Shown here in pieces: positions 43,425 to 55,675 of a DNA stretch of 64,000 nt. The stretch is from assembly GCF_014805625.2 (NCBI RefSeq), contig NW_023998415.1, positions 9,977,521 to 10,041,520 on the forward strand, read 5' to 3'. Source of the DNA: Glossina fuscipes (Eukaryota; Arthropoda; Insecta; Diptera; Glossinidae). The notes under the pieces were generated by a model. The model was given only the letters and a program-made list of their open reading frames with translations, ran no database searches and was not told the DNA's origin. The number at the start of each line of letters is the position of its first letter. The first letter of the stretch is position 1. Both the position numbers and the translations under genes were made by a program.

Positions 43425-46400
43425 TGAAATAATGCAGAGTTTATTCATTAAGTAAATAAAATTTGAGTTTGTTAATAAACTAAAAATTAAATTATTATTT
43501 TTGTCTCCTGATATATTTATCTCTTATATTTACCTCGAGCCAATTCTACTCCGACGATCGATTACTTCCAATACTACCTCATTGGCCAATTGATTCGGAT
43601 ATGTAGCGTTCCAACGGGTGTACACTTTATAGCGATTTTTTTCACTAACTTTTGGCATTTTATGTTGACAAATAAAACGATGTTTATCGACACATAAGCG
43701 TGATGACCATCTAAAATTAAGGCGAGAAGGGAAACAACATTAAAAACCAAACCATCAAGTATCCATCAATTAATTAAGCTACTTTGTTTAAAAGTTGCCT
43801 TTAAGGATCGATTTAGAATTTTTTTCTCGCAATTTTACTTAACGTTACTTGGGGTTATGAACCCTCCCTATTTTACTCACTTTTAAAATATTAAATAAAT
43901 ACATAATATTTCTGGAATCGATTGCAATTACATGATAATATTCAATGGTACCTACTTCTAGGACCTATATTAGTCTAAGACCTATATTAGTTTATTATAT
44001 TGGCCTGAAAAGATAATCACTTAGATGGAGAAACGACTGCATTATCTCGCTCTAGTGGCATAGAGTCCCTCAAGCGCATTGCTGCATGTTATACACCATA
44101 AACACCTAATTTACGCTCCATTTCTTGATAGGGTGCAATTTTTAAATAATTTGTAAAGAAATTAAAATCGTTTCACGTGTCTATAAATTGCATTTGCATT
44201 TCGCTCATGTTGACGTAATAGCCAGTTGATTGCGAATATATTTAATAAAAGTTCTGTAATCATTTTCAGCTGGCGGACATACCAAATCGAGTCATAGGTG
44301 TTTTTTCTCACTGTCATTTTTTTTTTTTTTCTTTTTTGCATATAAATTGAATAATTATATATACGTGGAATAATGACTAAGTGTATATAAGTATGAAAAT
44401 ATAGATTTCTGTTTTGTCGAAAAAGGACTTTACTTCCAGAAGAATGGTAAAGGTTAGTTTATTTCAAGTATATATCATCGTTAGTTGCACATTTTCCTTC
44501 TTTCGGCAATTTAATGGATACAATATCGGTAAAAACCGATGCTGCAAAATTATATATGGCCGTGACCGAAGCTTTTGTACCCATCACCCTTATCCCCGAA
44601 AGGATGTAAAAAACGGGAAAGAAAAAATGTTTATATTTTATTCTTTCCGAATAAAAATGGAGATTTATAAGTAACGAGCATACAGCATGGAAAGCGAAGG
44701 TGTTCTTACTTTTGACCGCGTAGGCATGTGGGCATTGTAGACGTGTGCTTTGAAAAGTTTGGGTCATTTCCAAATTTTTTTTCCAAATTTGTAGACTATG
44801 TCCTCGTTTTGGGTGTATTCCAAATTTAAAACTGGCAAGAAGAATACTTTATGGGGTTTTTAAAGCTTGATATTGTGCGGTATTGAAAAAAAAATCAAAT
44901 TTTGAAACACTGTGCTAATGCATGGTAATGCATGGTAAATTTTTGCCGTTTTTGTAAAGGTACTGCAGCGTCGCCAATAGAATGCGCTATCAAATTTTTT
45001 TAGTTTAGGACTACTGGGCAAAAAACCAATTATTTATGTCGTTTGTAAAACAGATGGGTTTTCAGTTTTCAATATTAATTTGCAACAAGAAGAATTTTCA
45101 ATGTTTCTGGTGAATTTGAAGATGATGGTTTCATTTTTGCTGCCAACAGACTGCTTACGGACGGGCAGTTGGGCAGACGGACATTTTTAAATCGATTCAG
45201 AATTTAATGCTGATCAAGAATATATGTATACCTTGTGGGGTCTCTGGAGCCTCGGTCAGGCCGTTGCAAACGTTTTGAAAAAATGAAGGTATCCATCCCT
45301 CTTCATCATTTGGATGGCGATGGGTATTAAAATAGCCTTGTGTTGCCTTTTATTATATAATGATGATTTTTTGGGCAGTGTTTTATTAAATTTTAGTAGA
45401 TCATACCCTTCTGGTCGCACCAAACGTAAAGTGATTCGTTCTTGACGAGCCTACATCTACGCATGTTCTTTAATTGCCACAAATTTCGACATATTGAACA
45501 TAATGAAATATTACTAAGCAAATAATTTTTCACTTTGGTATTTATTTGGTTTTTACAGTTTTTGAAAGCGTGACAAAATAATATACTATATAATTATCAA
45601 TTTTTTATGTTTCTCAAAGCCGTATTTCATATTTGTGCACCTGGTAACAGTTAGTAAAGCATTTTCCGTACGTACCTGTACTGTAAGTGTGGATCATAAG
45701 CAGCGCAATGATTTTCCATATTTTCATTGTTTCTAAACGAAAGAAGAAAAAAAGATTATCGATCACTTTATAAGCATAAAACAATTTTAATAAGAAATGT
45801 GTGTGTATAAGACATTCAATAAATGTAATCCAGTCTTTTTGTGCGAAACTATTTGAGGTTATGAATTCATCTATATTAAAATATGATAAACATTAACAGC
45901 ATACTTTCGAAATGTAATAACTTGATTATTGGTTATGTTTAGTTTAAGTACATATGCTTTCATTGCGCACAATATTGATCAATTTTTGTTATTTTAGCGT
46001 TTCTTCCACTTCCAAGTGCTAGAGGAAACAAATCAATCAGTTGGTACGACCAGATCCAACATTTGTTCGACTTATACCAACCAAGTTAGGTTTCTCCATT
46101 TTTGGTCAATAACTCCAAAATTTGGCGACACCCCGACGTAATCCTAGCGCATTGCATTTGTGTCTCAACAGGTTATTCAATGATAAATTGTTAGTTTTTT
46201 CAAGATATGTTTGGAAACGTTCGTTTCAGTAATGTTGAAGTTATGCCCGATCTGTATTGTCGTCAGATTTGAATAAAGTTTTAGTTTGACTGACATTCCT
46301 AGATAAGTGAGCGTAGCTTGGAGCACTTTTGTAATCAGTGAAACTTTAAAAATTATTTGTAAAATACATTTTGCGACAATTTTGCCATGTGACGCATTAC

Positions 46401-48415
46401 GTTTTGTGCATGTAGGACAAAAAAAAAAAAAAACGAAATAATTGGTTGTTGTTGGCTGCTTTCCTTCTTTGCAAACTGTAGTTAGATATTGTAGGTGGAA
46501 CGAATTTGTTTGGAAATGTTTGTAAAAAAAGAAGAACGCAGTTCTTAGTTGAAAAGTATGAAAATTCCTACAAATTTTGTTCGCAATTGTTTTTGCACTC
46601 GGACACATATCATTCCGATTAACTGCCATACGCTAAAAGTGGCAACTTTACCGTCAGGGGCTTTTCGGTTCTCGGCCGCACATGTATCATTCAATTTGAC
46701 TTCCGTATAATTAATAAAAAGTAAAATTTTTGATGATTATTTAAGAAAATTTTCGCGAAGAAAGTGAATACTTTCTTCAGGCTTCACTTAATTATAAGCT
46801 GAGTCAACGGGTTAATAGGAGAAAATTTTCTCCTAAGCTGTTAAATTCTTATACAGTGAAAGTTCCTTATTCGCGGGAGATACGTTCCATAAAAATGCCG
46901 CGAATACAGAAACCGTGAATACGGAATGGTAATTCATATGGGATTATAAGGCATACATACGTTCCTAGGTGACAAATTAAAAAAAAAAATCAATTTAATT
47001 GAATGCGAATGTGCATTTAGTTTTTCCCTCTTTAGGCAATTTGTTATTTCGGGAAATTGCTTAGCTGAAATGAACTAGATTTGCTTGTTTACATTCCCAA
47101 AAACCGCGAATAAAAAAATTTATAGCCGCGAATATAGAAATTGGTCGCATTTTTTTCATCCGCGTATAGTGAAACCGCGAATAAAGGAAGCGCGAATAAG
47201 GAACTTTTACTGTATATTATTGCAGGCTTCTTAGTCCGCTAAGTTAGATTATTAATAATCAGGGAGAAGAGGGTCACATTCGTCTGGGATATCACACATC
47301 TGTAGTGAATATGTGAAGATGATAACTAGTTCTCTCAATAAGAGATTTGTGTGGGTTGGCCGATTTGAACAATTCTTTGACTATGATATACAGGTTAAAT
47401 GAATAAAAGTGGTAGGGTTTTAAAAATAGTACCTGAAAAATTCATTGCCTTTCATCGTTTGAGAATCGAAAGTGAATTAACGAATTAATTCACTTAGTCA
47501 GCATTTTTCACAAAAGGAAAACCAGCTAAAGAATCTTCTTTTAGGGCGAATTATGCTTATAAAGACTTAATGTATTTTTCGTAAAAAAATCTGAATCGAT
47601 ACAAGCAAAGATCTTGATTGGGACTTTTGATAAGAGAAAGTCGACTTCTTAAATATATTGTGTAAACGTATATGTTTGTGTATCTTCGCAGTGAAACGAA
47701 ACGATACTATCTAAAAACTTGTAAGTAAGAGAAAATAATGAAAATTTAAAGATTTACTTGGTGTCTATTTGAGTGTAAGCCTCTTGAGTTAAATTATGGC
47801 CAGTTATGCTCCATTGCCACACTTTGTTGATCCAATCATAAGAGGCTCCAATCCATATTGGATCGTTCGCTAAAAGATTAAATGATTTCAAGTGAATTCC
47901 TTTTGTCTCTATTTTATTTTTATGCTTGAACTTGTGAAAATTTTCAATTAGATTTACCTCGAGTCGTAGCGTCTTCTTTCTGTAAAAATTCTCTTAATTT
48001 ACGATCTGAAAATTTTTTTGGTTCTGCCAATTTTGAGTTTTTATCCTTGCAAAAGAAGTGCGCCTCTAGCCAACTGCTATGCTGATGAATAAGCGAATAA
48101 CATTCGGTGCCGACACGTTGAAAACCGGGCGGACATAAAGCATACATCCGACGATTGCGGGTTTTATCTTGTGTCTGCGATTCGGCCATAGCGTGGCCGC
48201 TCTGATAGGGTGAGATATTGGCAAAATTAACACCAACCGATACGCTGGATTGATGATAGTCAGCGTTGGTTGTGTAAAAGCCTGCGATAATCGGACGAGT
48301 AAATCAAGTTTTTATTTATTTATTTTTTTTTTTGTTTTGTTTTATTATTGATGATTTTCATAGAATTTATACAACTTTACTTACCTAAAACTACTATTAA
48401 TAATAAAAAGCGCAT
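39956..48415 (-). CDS. secreted C-type lectin-domain protein with a long charged helical tail
   Basis: Six coding exons join in phase: 48415-48385, 48281-47958, 47869-47758, 45732-45676, 43710-43534 and 41483-39956, giving 742 residues. The start MRFLLLIVVLGFYTTNADYH is a signal peptide. A C-type lectin domain spans about 60-190 (CPPGFQRVGTECYSLIHQHS, WLEAHFFCK, IWIGASYDW, HCAAYD, RFICQ). Six cysteines (60, 71, 88, 165, 181, 189) fit the long-form fold. No EPN/QPD or WND motif is seen, so calcium-dependent sugar binding is doubtful. After a Pro-rich link (about 240-305) comes some 400 residues of nearly pure Glu/Arg/Lys/Gln with few breaks, expected to form a single alpha-helix or coiled coil. 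The last exon alone encodes this tail. A secreted lectin carrying a stiff rod suggests an extracellular matrix, cuticle or hemolymph scaffold (inference). Confidence 0.9.
41690..42467 (-). mobile_element. mariner-like fragment, related to the 26005 element
   Basis: It shares long stretches with 26096-26240, such as ttggtttggyarcgatcc and gaactggtaatcag-like text. On the minus strand it reads VCKFEEARKWVDRI and NDGKYF, typical of mariner transposase C-termini, with stops in between. The right end (cctatcaaaattaacgcaac) matches the 26.5-kb terminal repeat and is followed by TA. The left terminal repeat is missing. Confidence 0.65.
43235..43266. repeat. (CT)n in barc intron 5
   Basis: A pure CT run just upstream of the last barc exon acceptor; it probably serves as its polypyrimidine tract. 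Confidence 0.8.
43455..43479 (+). terminator. barc poly(A) signals
   Basis: AATAAA occurs at 43455-43460 and again at 43474-43479, 31 and 50 nt after the barc stop. Opposite-strand lectin exon 5 ends at 43534, so the barc 3' end is squeezed into about 110 bp. Confidence 0.65.
45000..45340 (-). repeat. dispersed repeat family F2, minus copy in a lectin intron
   Basis: The inverse shows tacccatcgccatcc, cattttttcaaaacgtttgc, gagaccccacaaggta, ttgatcagcattaaattctg and a CTGCCCG stretch, as in other F2 copies. A terminal fragment in the same direction lies at 44550-44640. Confidence 0.6.
46854..47212. mobile_element. pogo/Tigger-like MITE, 359 bp
   Basis: The ends are cagtgaaagttccttattcg and its inverse (cgaataaggaacttttactg), giving terminal inverted repeats of about 22 bp with one mismatch. 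TA flanks both sides (46852-46853 and 47213-47214). Internal text repeats cgcgaata/ccgcgaat in both directions, as in Tigger/pogo elements. There is no coding capacity. It sits in lectin intron 3. Confidence 0.85.
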
Positions 48416-51031
48416 TTTGCTTAGCTGAATATATGTATGTATAAATGTTGTGAGTGCTTCTAAATTAAGGTTGAACAAACACAAATTGAAATTTTAAATT
48501 AGATTTGTAAAATAATTGCTGCAATTGATAATGGATAAAATTGATGTTGCTTCTGATATTGGCTGCTGTTGTTTGTTATGTTTTGTTATTTAACAGCTCA
48601 AATTGATTGTGGTTTGAACAAATGCTGTTCTGCGGCTTATTCATCCATTCATTCTTTTGGCTGCTTTCATAGTAATAAATATAAAAAAACTCTATCCATC
48701 AAACTCACTGTAAATAAATAAAAGCAAGAAAACAAAAAAAAAAAATAAATTAAAATTAAATTTTTAGTATTTATTTGCTGTTTGGGTTTAATTAGATCAT
48801 TTCCTTATTCCTTTTTTTTGTATTAAATAACCGCATGAAAAGTTCCTCTAACGCTATAATAATACCACGCTTTGATAACATTAATTAAAGGAGAATTTGT
48901 TTAAAAACGAGCACGCATTGCGGCATGAAAATTGTTAGCTATTTACACATTCTAACTACTAAGTTGCTTCTGAGTAGAGACCATTTCCATGTGACGTCTA
49001 AGTATGAGCGCTTATTGTTTGCATTATTTGGATGCGTCTATAAATCTTCGATCAAATTAAGTTCAGCGGTCAGCGCCATTTTTCCACCGAGCCAAGTTTC
49101 GCTTGCCAGTTAGCCTCGTCAGCCTAAGTGTTTCGTAATGCGACTTGACCGATACTTTTCGTAGTCCGCAGGTTGATTGGTATATCATATCAGCGATAAA
49201 GTGCGATATGCGGCGCATAGACTTAGAGCGAAAAGTCGATATCCTGCCTATAGTATAAGACGGTATCTTGCATATAATGATTTGCCAATTAGAAGAGTCA
49301 TATAGTTGGTCAACAAGTTAGTTTTGTCAACAAGCTTCAACGCCCTTGTCTAGGTGGTCGTGTGTTAGGTAGTATCCATTTTTCACACGTACACTCTGTA
49401 TGCTCTTTACGTGTCTTTAGTCTGCAATCGGCCGTTATTCCCAAGTATTTCATATGCTTTTTATGGAGTACGTTGGTATTATGAACTTTAAATGTAATCT
49501 TTTCGAGCTTCTTTCTTGAGATTATTAATACCGCTTCTGTATTCTCTTCTGCTGGTTTTAAATAAACTGAATAAACAATTTCAGTTGCGTTATATGCTAG
49601 AGTGGTGCCTCCTCTCAACTTCTTTAAGTACGACTATTATCACTGTATTGGGTTACCGTATATTCGAGTAGTTAAGAAGCATGATTGCCTAGCTGTGAAA
49701 CTCTGACTCAATTCTCAATACTGTGGATAGTACTTTCACAGCGGTTGATATATGATCATAGCTGTAGTGAGCGCTCAATCGGTAAAAGCATTACGCTTAC
49801 TCCCACTTCTTTCTGACCAGCATTGTGTTACATATATAGGGGACATCCCTTGACTAACTCGTTATATAAAAAATAGAAAGAAATTGTCAGCAAAGACGAT
49901 TGAATTCCCCACTGGGAAGCGGCGATTTTAGAATATCATACATAACGTCTCGTAATGTGCGGCTTCGACATGCTCCTGAAGGTATTTTTCCAGTAACAGT
50001 TCCTTTTCTGCTTTTGCTCGCCACAAAATTTTCTGTAGGTGTAGCAGTTAGCCACGATATTAGTAAGATAAGGTGAAACGTCTTTTTCTGAACGGCAATT
50101 ACGGTATAGATGAATTGAAGCCTTTTTTAATATCCATTATTATTACGAGGCAATGAATTTTGTTGCTATAGTGGTGACCTTGTTGATTTCATTTACAATG
50201 CTCATCTTTTTCTTGAATCGGGAATTCACCAGATCGGTTAAGTTTCAAGCACTCTTTGGATGCGGTTGGCAATCAGGATTTCGTTAACTTTGCGTAACTT
50301 TGCGTGTCCAAGAGACAAACAGAGCGGTAAGCTTAGGATTCTTGGGTTTAGAGTGCAGATCGAACGTTTGGCCTTTTCACTTTTCCACAACTATTTTCTC
50401 TCTTAAGCACATATTTACAAACATCGCAGGTTTCGTTAAAATGGCTTGACTTATGGCGGTGTTGAGGACAAAATTGTAGACAAACCAATTTCGGTCTACA
50501 ATTGACAACAACTGACCCTAATATGTTTCCTCTCCGTGCTTTTCGGTGGCAACAAAGTGTCGACTATTGTCTCTACGAAGATTTGTTTACACGCGCTTAT
50601 GTGTACATATCTATACTAATAAATGGTGGAATAATTTTTGGTAAAAAAAAAAAAATGGGCAATAACTAGGCAGATGAATTTTTTGTCAATTATCACCAAA
50701 AAAGATAATTAACTATATTTTCAACTTTTAAATTTTAAATATTTTTCGACTGTGACGAGCAGAATAACACGTATACGCTATAAAATTAACTATTTATGAT
50801 AAAGTATCAAGTATTCGCCGTTGGCTTTACGGAAAATGTAAATATTTATTGTCGATAAACAAAATGTATTTTATTGCTAAGAAATATTACGTATAGGGAA
50901 AAATTAACGTAAAATTTGAATTAATATGTTAAACACTTTAAATAAAGCCAACGATATTGGTTAAAGCAAGATGACCTACATGCAACGCTAACTCTCATAT
51001 TCGATCGATCGATTCATAATGCTCATTTCAG
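48416..51031. other. region upstream of the lectin gene
   Basis: The first few hundred bases should hold the lectin promoter and 5' UTR. The rest has a LINE fragment (49337-49620) and no other recognised gene. Confidence 0.5.
49337..49620 (-). mobile_element. LINE reverse-transcriptase fragment, R1/Loa-like
   Basis: The frame reads TEAVLIISRKKLEKITFKV, then NTNVLHKKHMKYLGITADCR and LKTRKEHTE. This is the segment after the catalytic motif in R1-type non-LTR reverse transcriptases, where a KYLG motif is typical. No other open portion of the element is adjacent, so it is a truncated relic. Confidence 0.6.
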
Positions 51032-51166
51032 ATAGATAGGCAAGCGGATATATTTGAAAATATGGACGGGCAAGTACTAAAGCCTAAAGAATGCATGCCT
51101 TTTGAAGTCCTTCAAATTTTCTTTTGGGTGTTGCGAATGTTGTTGCAAAAGAATACAATTTCATAA
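51032..51166 (+). CDS. possible coding exon, unidentified
   Basis: After a good acceptor (tgctcatttcag) 44 codons are open, reading IDRQADIFENMDGQVLKPKE and then CMPFEVLQIFFWVLRML, to TAA. The composition is protein-like, but no family is recognised, and the phase does not join to the exons near 52.4 kb. It could be a chance ORF. Confidence 0.25.
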   Translation: MDRQADIFENMDGQVLKPKECMPFEVLQIFFWVLRMLLQKNTIS

Positions 51167-51194
51167 CTCTATAATATGGGATGGGCGAGATCGA

Positions 51195-52316
51195 TTTTAT
51201 TTTATTTATTTATTTATTTATTCCACTTATACAAGAAACTCAACTAAAACAAAATGGCAGTCGAGTTCAATTGACTCTTAAGTAAATCTTAAAATTATTT
51301 AATAATAAAACTTAGTATAAGTACAATAAAACAAATAAGGAGGAAAAAAAAAAGCATGTACACAATTAGCATAGAGCCACACCCACAACCGATACAGGAC
51401 CAAATTGCAAGTGAACCCCTAAGCCATCGCAAACATGCATAAGCTTGGCAACCGATAATTGTTAACAACAAATTAATTTTCGACTCATAATGACAAAATC
51501 TAAGGTTAAATCAGTTTAAGTACGACATAGGTAAATCGCGCTTGTTGAGCAATATTGCTTTAATGGACTTTAAAGAGTCCGTTAATGAGAATAGATGATA
51601 GACATCATTTAGGTTCTTGCAAACAACTCTGAGCGGGTTAAACAGTTCAAAGTTATATTTGCATTGACTAAGCTTTATCAACATAAAGTGCCTAGAGAAG
51701 CGGTTAGGGACATTAAAGCAAATCTCACGAAGTAATGCGGGCGAATCAATTGCACCATTTATTAATTTGATTAGGAAGGAAACCCCAAGAACAAATCTAC
51801 GTTTCTCGAGTGACGGTAAGGATAACAGAAGCAACCTATTTTCATAGGGTGGAAGAGGGGAAATCGGGTCCCAATCCAAATTCCTAAGGGCAAACAGCAA
51901 GAATTGCTTTTGTATAGATTCAATTGAACTTACGTAGCATCTATATGAAGGAGACCACACAACAGAGGCATACTCAAGAATAGGTCTAACCAAACACGTG
52001 TAAAGCCTTTTAGTAATATAAGGATCATCAAGCTCTTTGGACCACCTCTTTATAAAACCAAGAGCGGACCTAGCTTTGCTTAACGAGGACTCAATATGCA
52101 AATTGAAACGTAACCTATAATCGAATAGAACGCCTAAATCTATGAACGAATCGACGTCTTCCAACCTGTGCGAATCAATGAAGTATTGGGTACTAAACGA
52201 CTTCCTTCTTAAGAAAGAAAGCTTCTTACATTTATTTAGATTTAGCTTCAGAAGATTGAGGGAGCACCATGCAACCAAATTGTTCAAATCACTTTGAAGA
52301 TGATGTGATAGACATA
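51195..52316 (-). mobile_element. 5'-truncated LINE, jockey/X-element-like reverse transcriptase
   Basis: About 260 residues of the reverse-transcriptase C-terminal part are open on the minus strand. They contain LQSDLNNLVAWCSLNLLKLN, KCKKLSF, DLGVLFDYRLRF, KARSALGFIKRW and RPILEYASVVWSP, typical of the jockey group. The ORF stops at 51511, is followed by about 290 bp of 3' UTR, and ends in an (AAATA)n tail at 51222-51195. The catalytic motif and everything 5' of it are absent. The largely open frame suggests a fairly young insertion. Confidence 0.85.
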
Positions 52317-52436
52317 CGAATTTTTATCATTGTATCCTAAAGATTTCCAGTTCCCTTTTCTTTTTTCCGTCCTGCAGATTCTAGTAGAAGTATATACTCA
52401 GACAATATATTTTTTGAAATGTCTACCGTTCCTCAG

Positions 52437-53495
52437 GAAGAAAGATTATAGTTGATTCGCCGATTTTGCATACGAATGCGACGAGTATACTACATCATAC
52501 AGAGTTGAATGATTGAAAAATGCTTTAAATATTTATTTGATATCTTCTTGATTTGCTCTCACTTGTTGAAATCCATTTTATAAAATTTGAAAGGGCAAAA
52601 ACACATTAAATAAATTTTGCCAGATATGTTGGGGAATTGAGTGATGACGATGATGGCGAGCCTCAGAAATATAGTCAATTTAATACAATAATAACAACAA
52701 CAAGGCAAATGCGGTTTGCCAACAAAATTCCCTTTGGAAACTTCGATATGCGTTTGCGTAAATGCACAGGTAAATAGCGGTCATTCGGTTATATGTATAC
52801 ATGACAGTCCAATAAAGGCTTATACAACTTGTTTTCTTTATCACAATTTTTAATCATTTCTTTAATTTCCTCTGCATACACTTAGCTGGCTTAGAAAAAC
52901 AATCAATAAAAACGCTCTGTATATTTGTACGTCTACATCTAAATATGTAAAATTGTAACTTAAATGGGAAACGACGAATACGCTCGTCGTACATATGAGT
53001 CCTTATAATTAATAGTATATGTAATTCATAGACATGCCAGTTTGTCTGCCAGTCTTTTCTTTTCTCTTCTTCACGCAAACTCAAGTATGTAAGTGATGTA
53101 TGTGCACAATATTGACTCAATTAGAATTTAAGAGATCGATCAATAACAATCAACCCGTAGTTATGCAACAGAAACTTTGACATTAGCAATTATTTTCAAA
53201 ACAGACAAAGAATGATCAATAAACGAAATCAATGCTATTTTATGCTTTTTTTCTTTTTTATTGATTTTCGCATCCAAAATATTCTCATCTACGATAAATT
53301 AATTTTTCCATTCTCTAGAACGCATATAAGTTTAGATAGGTATTATTTTTTTTTTTTTTTTAAATTCCATAAATCTCTAAAAAAAAGTTATCGAGTCAGC
53401 GTGGACGATTTTTTTTTTTAATTTTAATGCGTATTAATGTTGTTGTGTTTTTATGCCTTTCAGCGTATCGTAATATCTTTAGCGATAACGATTAA
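52437..53495 (+). CDS. possible 3' exons of an unidentified gene
   Basis: Three segments join in phase: 52437-52503 (acceptor gttcctcag; R-KIIVDSPILHTNATSILHHT), 52624-52769 (acceptor ttttgccag, donor cag-GTAAAT; YVGELSDDDDGEPQKYSQF and RFANKIPFGNFDMRLRKCT) and 53464-53495 (acceptor tgcctttcag; YRNIFSDND, stop). The middle exon is the most convincing. The first intron donor (GTTGAA) is weak. A second strong acceptor at 52377 opens another frame, SSRSIYSDNIFFEMSTVPQE, which ends at TAG 52449-52451. No family was recognised. A LINE lies just upstream, and the 5' exons were not found. Confidence 0.4.
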
Positions 53496-54129
53496 GGACA
53501 TGTGGTTAAAAGATTTATTCTTGACAATTATAATACGGTTCTTAACCTTCTATTTATCAATTCCCAACTACTTGGAAGTATTGAAAATATTATTTATTTG
53601 CATTCCTAAGCAGTCTTCTTAAATCAATTTCTTATATTATTCCATGAACTATGAATGCATTAAACTTAAAAAAGTTAACTCTTACTCTTAGATCAGATAT
53701 ATTTTAATTTTATTTAATACAATCAGCCGCATTTAGTCTGAGCATTTTTTGAAAAATATTTTCAACAAGTTTTCCCCGATAGAAGAAAGAAAGGAAGTAT
53801 AAGAATTTTTAGCAGCCATGCTTATCAAGTGCATCAACAACTCATTTTTAAGACATAGTACTAATCTCATAAATTCAAATCTCATTATTTTTGGGAGCTT
53901 TGGTTATTGTCCGGTGCCATAGAAAGTTTAACCGCGGTAAACGTTATTTTTGTCTGCTTAAATAAAAAAGAGAGTCGAGCGGCTGAGTCGAGATACATGG
54001 CTAAACATGATGCAATATCGGAAGCGTAAGCTGCTATATGGTGCGCATTAGAGGTATAATTAATATCGGCGATAAAGTCGACCAATTTTGAAATATGCAT
54101 TTAGATTAATTGCCTAGGTTTAGTGTGTT

Positions 54130-54560
54130 ATGAGCTGTTTCCAACCAAGGAAGTCGCATCAATCAAATGCTACCTTAAATAGAGGCATGCGAAAAGCATT
54201 GCAAGTTGATTTTTCAATAGGACGATGCTCGGAAAACCTGTGCAGAAAGCGTTAGTTAGTAGAACCGAATTGAAATACGCTGCCACCTCTGCTATACTCA
54301 CTAGGTATTCTCCTTTCAATGACGACACCCATAAGAAAAATTTGCCTACGTATACAGTCTCAAAACATTCAATGTCCTCTCAGCACAGAATTCATATTCT
54401 ATCAGAAAGCGGTGCAAAATGTGCAACTAGTGATAGCCTTTTTTTGTTCAAAAGAAATGGGTCATGATTTATTTTCATATCTATTATATTTGGGATTATA
54501 TGGTCGGTTGTTTTTCTCACTCTTTGAAATTGCGTTGAATTTTAATGAGTAATAAAAGAT
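54130..54560 (+). pseudogene. degraded mariner transposase relic
   Basis: Across shifting frames it recalls mariner blocks in order: YELFPTKEVASIKCYLK, a DDAR stretch (compare the usual DNARPH), a SAQNSYSIRK-like stretch and AFFCSKEMGHDLF (compare FASKD..FF). Several stops and frameshifts are present. The match is by eye. Confidence 0.4.
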
Positions 54561-55619
54561 TTCGTTCAAGGTGCTTGTATACTTTTTCTTTTACCTTTAT
54601 TCGTCCCGAGTGACGTTCGCAATGATGATAAATTTGAAAAATATTTTTTAAAAATATTATTATTATGTAATATGACCTGCTTTGATTTGTTGTTAATAAT
54701 CCCTGAAAAATGTTGCAACAAAATGATTTTAACACGCTCCTGCTGCATTCTATTTGTGCGTGCACTCATATATGTCAGTCTCTTTCGCTATTAGCGTTGA
54801 TTTCGATCAAAGCTGTCCAAACCGCTAGCAGCGGATACTACCACAATAAACTATTCAAACTCTCTCTGATCGGAATGAACGGTAGAATCAACTTATATAT
54901 GTCTGATCAGCCGTGTTTGCGCAATTTTTTTAAATAAAATTACAATGACAACCTTAAGATTTTCTTGCGAGAAACAGTTTTGCTCTCAGATATTTTCCTT
55001 TCACTAGCCTCAACCTTATTTATATAAATTTTAGTTTTAGATTTCAAATCTAAATCTTACTTCCTTATAACTTACAAATATACGAGGTAGAGTCTCTAAA
55101 ATATTGCGTAAGGGTTTTTTTAATTCTTCTAATAACAAGTGGCCTCAATAAATTTGTAAAAATTTTTAATTCAAATGTAGACGATATGCAACATAGGTAC
55201 GATAAGCGATATACGGCCGCAATACCGAGGGAAAGAATTTTCTTATCATCCCGCAAACCAATACATATGGTACACAAGCTAGTATTGGGTATTAAAGAAT
55301 TCAGTTTTAAATGAGTGATGAGCTTTTCGCTGATCTTTCTTCGTTTTTTTTTTTTTTGTTTAAGTTCGTTGCAGTTATAATCTGCCGTCTGTTTTTTGTT
55401 TTTTTGCTTGGTTTCGTAAAGCGATAAGGTTGGGCACCTATGATTTTTATATATATTGACATATGTCATTGAAGCGATTCGAATAAATTGTTGGCATGTA
55501 AAAGATATTTGCAATTATTGACGAACATAGAGACATACAACTTATAAGTGTTCGCTTGCTGTTAGACGAACTTGAACTTGATTGAAATGTAAAATTCATT
55601 TGGCGCCGACAATGCACAA

Positions 55620-55623
<4 letters not shown>

Positions 55624-55670
<47 letters not shown>
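55624..55670. repeat. (AT)n microsatellite
   Basis: About 45 bases of uninterrupted AT dinucleotides. Confidence 0.95.

Positions 55671-55675
<5 letters not shown>

Larger units (their letters stand above)
41484..43533 (-). other. lectin intron 5, containing barc exons 3-6
   Basis: Donor GTAAAT at 43533 and acceptor TTTTACAG ending at 41484. The join reads IGS-R-INRRVKAEGS in phase. The four last coding exons and the poly(A) region of barc lie wholly inside it on the opposite strand. Confidence 0.85.

Noticed and set aside
46177..46629. 150-codon minus-strand ORF inside lectin intron 3
   Set aside because: Phe/Lys-rich, shaped by A/T runs, with no recognisable domain and no splice connection.
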